Assembly (NCBI GenBank): GCA_964568355.1
Contig: CAZMRK010000021.1
Location: forward strand, 1-10,459
Reading direction: 5' to 3'
DNA from: JAJPJX01 sp964568355
Lineage (GTDB): Bacteria; Acidobacteriota; Terriglobia; Bryobacterales; Bryobacteraceae
DNA: 10,459 bases
The notes under the pieces were generated by a model, which saw only the letters and a program-made list of their open reading frames with translations, had not been told where the DNA came from and ran no database searches. Below are positions 7,404 through 10,459 of the stretch, one piece after another. How positions within the stretch are numbered: position 1 is the stretch's first letter; each line of letters begins with the position of its first letter. The position numbers and the translations under genes were made by a program.

Positions 7404-8747
7404 ATGACCCGCTCCCTTCGACTCGATCGCCGTGCTTTCCTCCGGGGGATTGGAGGCGTTTCGCTGGCCCTGCCCGTTCTCGACGCTATGGGCGCCGAAG
7501 TCACCGCGCAGATTCCCCGCCGTTTTTGCGCCCTCTACACCGCAAACGGCATGTCGCTTCCAAAAGAGGAGCATGGCCTGCAGGATTGGAGCTGGTTTCC
7601 GGCCAAGGGCGCCAATGAAGATTTCGTCTTTGGCAAATCGACCGAACCGTTCGCGCGATTCCGGAAGAAGGTCAGTTTCCTGGGCGGGCTGTACCACCCG
7701 AACGGACCCAAGGCCGACCCGCACATCTGCTCGGACATGTGGCTCACGGGAGCTCCGCTGCAAAATCCGAAACCCGGCACATTTAATACGGCCGGACTCG
7801 ACCAGGTGATCGCGCAGCACACCAAGCAGTTCTGCCGGCAGCCATCGCTGGTGCTCTCCATCGATGCCGGCACGGGATTTCTCTCCCGTACCGGCACCAT
7901 CTCCTACAACCTGGATGGCCGTCCGATCCCGGCGGAAAATAATCCGCGGCGCGTCTTTAACCGGCTGTTCCGGGTCGACCGTACCTCGCTCAAGGCCGAA
8001 CACGAAAAGCTGCAGCGGCGCATCAAGCTGGTGGATGCTGTGGCCGAAAGCGCGCGTTCGCTCGATCGCCAATTGGGCAAAACCGACCGCGAGCGCATGG
8101 ATCAGTACATGACTTCGCTCAACGAAGTCGAATCCCGGCTGATTGCCTCCGAGCGCTGGATCGATATTCCCTTGAAGAAGCAGGATTACTCGCACTTGAA
8201 CCTGGATGCGACGAACGAGGGAGACCCGGCCGAATACTACCGCAACATGTTCGAACTGATGGCCCTGGCGTTCGATGCCGATATCACCCGGTCCATTGCG
8301 TTCATGCTCAACCGCGAAGACGGTATGGGCATCAGCGACACGTTTCCGCTCAAGCTCGGTTTATCGAAGACGCACCACGGTCTTTCGCACGCCACGGACA
8401 AGGAAGGGCAGCTCCAGTTTGCGAAATACGATCTGTTCCTGAGCCAGCGGATCGCACATTTTCTGGAATGCCTGGATACCTATCAGGATCGCAATGGAAG
8501 CGTTCTCGACAATACCATCGTGCTGTTTGGAAGCGGCGCGAGCACAACCCACAACTCCCACAACCTGCCGACCTTGATCGCGGGCGGCGCCAATATGGGC
8601 CTCAAACACGGCCGCTACTGGCGGGGAGAGGGCGAAACGCGGATGTCGAACGTGTACTTCAGCATTTTGCGAGCTCTCGATATCGAGCAGGAATCGTTTT
8701 CCGATAGCACCGGGACGGTAAACAGTCCGATTTTCAGCCGTTCGTAG
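7404..8747 (+). CDS. Tat-exported DUF1552 (HXXSHH-family) protein, 447 aa
   Basis: The N-terminus LDRRAFLRGIGGVSLALPVL (7-26) is a textbook twin-arginine signal, so the protein should fold in the cytoplasm before export. The mature part has DUF1552 hallmarks: RRFCALYTANGM near the start, the WSWFPAKG segment (62-69), LGGLYHPNG (93-101), a helical middle rich in charged residues (190-250), THHGLSHA (323-330), and a C-terminal GSGASTTHNSHNLPTLIAGG (376-395). I recall the family motif as HxxSHH; here it is HGLSHA, with Ala in the last position. Many His and Asp residues (H98, H107, D111, H325, H329, H383, H386) could bind metal, and the fold has been likened to alkaline-phosphatase or sulfatase-like secreted proteins, but no reaction is established. 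DUF1552 genes very commonly follow DUF1592 genes, implying that the two products act together outside the cytoplasm. Confidence 0.94.
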   Translation: MTRSLRLDRRAFLRGIGGVSLALPVLDAMGAEVTAQIPRRFCALYTANGMSLPKEEHGLQDWSWFPAKGANEDFVFGKSTEPFARFRKKVSFLGGLYHPNGPKADPHICSDMWLTGAPLQNPKPGTFNTAGLDQVIAQHTKQFCRQPSLVLSIDAGTGFLSRTGTISYNLDGRPIPAENNPRRVFNRLFRVDRTSLKAEHEKLQRRIKLVDAVAESARSLDRQLGKTDRERMDQYMTSLNEVESRLIASERWIDIPLKKQDYSHLNLDATNEGDPAEYYRNMFELMALAFDADITRSIAFMLNREDGMGISDTFPLKLGLSKTHHGLSHATDKEGQLQFAKYDLFLSQRIAHFLECLDTYQDRNGSVLDNTIVLFGSGASTTHNSHNLPTLIAGGANMGLKHGRYWRGEGETRMSNVYFSILRALDIEQESFSDSTGTVNSPIFSRS

Positions 8748-8816
8748 GCGTAAGCTTGCCCCGTCGCCAGCAAGGCCGCTCGAAAGATGCGGGCCGAAGT
8801 CACCTGGGGAGGATTC
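8748..8816 (+). promoter_or_regulatory. Short intergenic region with strong ribosome binding site (GGGGAGGA, 8806-8813)
   Basis: This 69-bp spacer ends in a strong Shine-Dalgarno sequence 3 nt before the ATG at 8817 (core GGAGG at 8808-8812, 4 nt spacing). A weak 5-bp inverted repeat, CTTGC/GCAAG, lies around 8755-8775 without a T-tract, so I do not call a terminator. No clear promoter is seen, favouring read-through from the upstream genes. Confidence 0.55.
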
Positions 8817-10459
8817 ATGTCTGAGAAGTCATCTCGAAAGTCCGCGGAAGATCCGTCTGCCGGCACGACCCGGCGGGAACTCTTCCAAATTGGAAACATG
8901 TTGGCGCTGCCGGCGCTGATGGGCGTGTCACAGGCCAGCGCGGCGGTGAGCGGTCCGCTGACGGCGGGGCCGCAGATTTATCAATCGATCGGCGTAGAGC
9001 CGGTGATCAACTGCCGCGGAACCTTTACGATTATCGGCGCCTCGGTGGAACTCCCCGAGGTTCGGAAAGCGATGGAGTATGCGGCGCAATACTACGTGCA
9101 GATGGACGAATTGGCGGACGCGGTCGGCCGGCGCCTGGCGGAACTGACGGGAGCCGAGTGGGGCATGGTGTCGTCGGGGTGCGCCGCGGGGCTGAAGCAC
9201 GTGACGGCAGCTTGTGTCGCGGGCGGGAATCCCGAAAAGCTTATCCGCATTCCGGACCTGAGCGGTTTTGACAAGACCGAGGTAGTGATTCCGCGGAGTT
9301 CGCGCAGTGTCTACGATCATGCGGTGCGGAACATCGGGGTCAAGATCGTCATGGTGGATACGGCGGAAGAGCTCGAAAACGCCCTGAATCCCCGGACGGC
9401 AATGATCTATCTTACGGCCGGCGGTCCTTCTCTTTCGGGGCCGCTCGCGTTGGAAGCGGTGGTCCGGATGGCCAAGCCCAAGAACATTCCGGTTCTGGTG
9501 GATGCGGCGGCCGAGGTGTTGACGATTCCGAACGTCCACCTGCAGCGCGGGGCGAGCGTGGTGGCCTATAGCGGAGGGAAGTGCATCCGGGGTCCGCAAT
9601 GCGCGGGGCTGCTGCTGGGCCGCAAGGATATTCTCATGTCGGCATGGCAGGCGAGTTCGCCGCATCACGGTCCCGGGCGCGACAACAAGGTCGGGCGGGA
9701 AGAGACGCTGGGCATGCTGGCGGCAGTGGAAGCCTGGAAGAAGCGCGACCATGATGCCGAATGGAAGCTTTGGCTCTCGTGGCTCGACAACATCTCCAAG
9801 CGGCTTTCGAGCGTCAAGGGGATCGAGACCTCGGTTCGGGAGCCGAACGGTCTTTCCAACCGCAGTCCCATGCTGCTGGTGAGCTGGGATCCGGCAGCGC
9901 TGCACATCACCGGCGAGGAGGTGGCGGAGGAACTGGCAAGAACCAAGCCTCGCATCGCCCTGGGCGCCGGCATGGGCGGCGGCCGCAACCGGAGCGCGGA
10001 GACGGACGGGCGAACCGCCATTTCGATCACGGCGTGGATGATGCAGCCCGGGGACGACAAGATCGTGGCCGAGCGGATCCACGAGGTGCTTTCCAAGCAG
10101 CGCGCTCCACGGCCCGAACCACCCGCGCCGGCGGGAAACATCAGCGGGCGGTGGGACGTCGATGTGGAGTACTTCAGCAGCAAGAGCCGCCACACGCTGG
10201 TCATCGAGCAGGATGGCAGCCGGATCAAAGGGTTGCATAAGGGCGATTCTTCGACCAGAGACGTATTCGGCACGATTGAAGGCGACCAGATAAGGCTGCG
10301 CAGCATGACGGCGGAACGCGGCAGCGGCGATTCGATCACGTTCATCTTTGCGGGCACGCTGTCGGGAGATGCGATCTCGGGGCCGCTCTATATGGGCGAA
10401 TACCTAAATGCAAAGTTCACTGCCACGCGGCTCAGCTATCCGGCCAGGACCGGCGCGAT
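8817..10459 (+). CDS. Tat-signal SelA-like PLP-dependent enzyme with C-terminal beta-rich extension (3' end beyond right edge)
   Basis: The frame is open for 547 codons from an ATG with a strong ribosome binding site. Residues 18-43 (TRRELFQIG, then a hydrophobic stretch ending SQASAA) look like a Tat signal. Residues about 54-428 are a fold-type I PLP enzyme of the SelA / D-glucosaminate-6-phosphate ammonia-lyase group: YQSIGVEPVINCRGTFT at the start, SSGCAAGLKHVTAACVAG (119-136), VDAAAE (228-233, with Asp229 the likely pyridine-nitrogen ligand) and YSGGKCIRGPQCAGLLLG (251-268, with Lys255 the likely Schiff-base lysine). Residues about 440-547 form a separate beta-rich module (SGRWDVDVEY, LVIEQDGSRIKG, GTIEGDQIRL, FAGTLSGDAISGPLYMG) after a Pro-rich linker, resembling repetitive lipocalin-like domains. 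True selenocysteine synthase is unlikely given the export signal; an amino-acid or amino-sugar lyase, racemase or aldolase is more plausible. The substrate is unknown. Confidence 0.92.
   Translation, partial: MSEKSSRKSAEDPSAGTTRRELFQIGNMLALPALMGVSQASAAVSGPLTAGPQIYQSIGVEPVINCRGTFTIIGASVELPEVRKAMEYAAQYYVQMDELADAVGRRLAELTGAEWGMVSSGCAAGLKHVTAACVAGGNPEKLIRIPDLSGFDKTEVVIPRSSRSVYDHAVRNIGVKIVMVDTAEELENALNPRTAMIYLTAGGPSLSGPLALEAVVRMAKPKNIPVLVDAAAEVLTIPNVHLQRGASVVAYSGGKCIRGPQCAGLLLGRKDILMSAWQASSPHHGPGRDNKVGREETLGMLAAVEAWKKRDHDAEWKLWLSWLDNISKRLSSVKGIETSVREPNGLSNRSPMLLVSWDPAALHITGEEVAEELARTKPRIALGAGMGGGRNRSAETDGRTAISITAWMMQPGDDKIVAERIHEVLSKQRAPRPEPPAPAGNISGRWDVDVEYFSSKSRHTLVIEQDGSRIKGLHKGDSSTRDVFGTIEGDQIRLRSMTAERGSGDSITFIFAGTLSGDAISGPLYMGEYLNAKFTATRLSYPARTGA

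Noticed and set aside
8752..8780. Terminator or riboswitch between the DUF1552 and PLP genes
   Set aside because: Only a 5-bp inverted repeat with a long loop and no T-tract is seen. The 69-bp spacer is too short for a known riboswitch.
8928..10238. Minus-strand open frame of 436 codons opposite the PLP enzyme
   Set aside because: The plus strand encodes a SelA-like enzyme with intact motifs. The antisense translation is Arg/His/Pro-rich with no recognisable domain.
8817..10459. Annotation as genuine selenocysteine synthase (selA)
   Set aside because: The export-type N-terminus, the extra C-terminal beta module and the absence of selB, selD or a tRNA-Sec gene nearby argue against a cytoplasmic tRNA-modifying role. 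Only fold-level similarity is supported.

Overview
The window looks like a chromosomal segment of a high-GC member of the Acidobacteriota, most likely of the Solibacter/Bryobacter type. The strongest evidence is a PadR-family repressor that overlaps the start of a duplicated 'orphan' MacB/FtsX-type permease. This pair (PadR_acidobact plus ADOP, acidobacterial duplicated orphan permease) is characteristic of that phylum. The neighbouring exported DUF1592-type cytochrome, DUF1552 protein and Tat-exported PLP enzyme also fit soil Acidobacteria. Nothing marks a phage, plasmid, transposon, CRISPR array or RNA gene.

Layout: the left 3.66 kb is read on the minus strand and the right 6.7 kb on the plus strand, diverging from an 87-bp AT-rich intergenic region (3659-3745) that carries two short perfect palindromes. 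Going leftwards are padR (3305-3658), the ADOP permease (604-3312, overlapping padR by 8 bp), a pair of REP-like hairpins (561-596), a small conserved-looking hypothetical gene (154-534, TTG start) and the 5' end of a cytidylate-kinase-like P-loop gene that runs off the left edge (1-151).

Going rightwards are a 1212-residue secreted di-haem protein with the DUF1587/DUF1595/DUF1592/DUF1588/DUF1585 domain series and an inserted LamG-like domain (3746-7384), a Tat-exported DUF1552 protein (7404-8747), and a Tat-signal-bearing SelA-like fold-type I PLP enzyme with a C-terminal beta-rich extension (8817 to beyond the right edge). The three share a strand and lie 19 and 69 bp apart, so they probably form one transcription unit.

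Inferred logic: the leftward unit is a self-regulated envelope permease with no ATPase partner in view. The rightward unit appears to be an extracytoplasmic cassette combining a haem-containing, possibly carbohydrate-binding protein, a DUF1552 protein and an exported amino-group or amino-acid-type PLP enzyme. Neither the substrate nor the chemistry of the rightward cassette can be read from the sequence. It is the best candidate for an undescribed system here.
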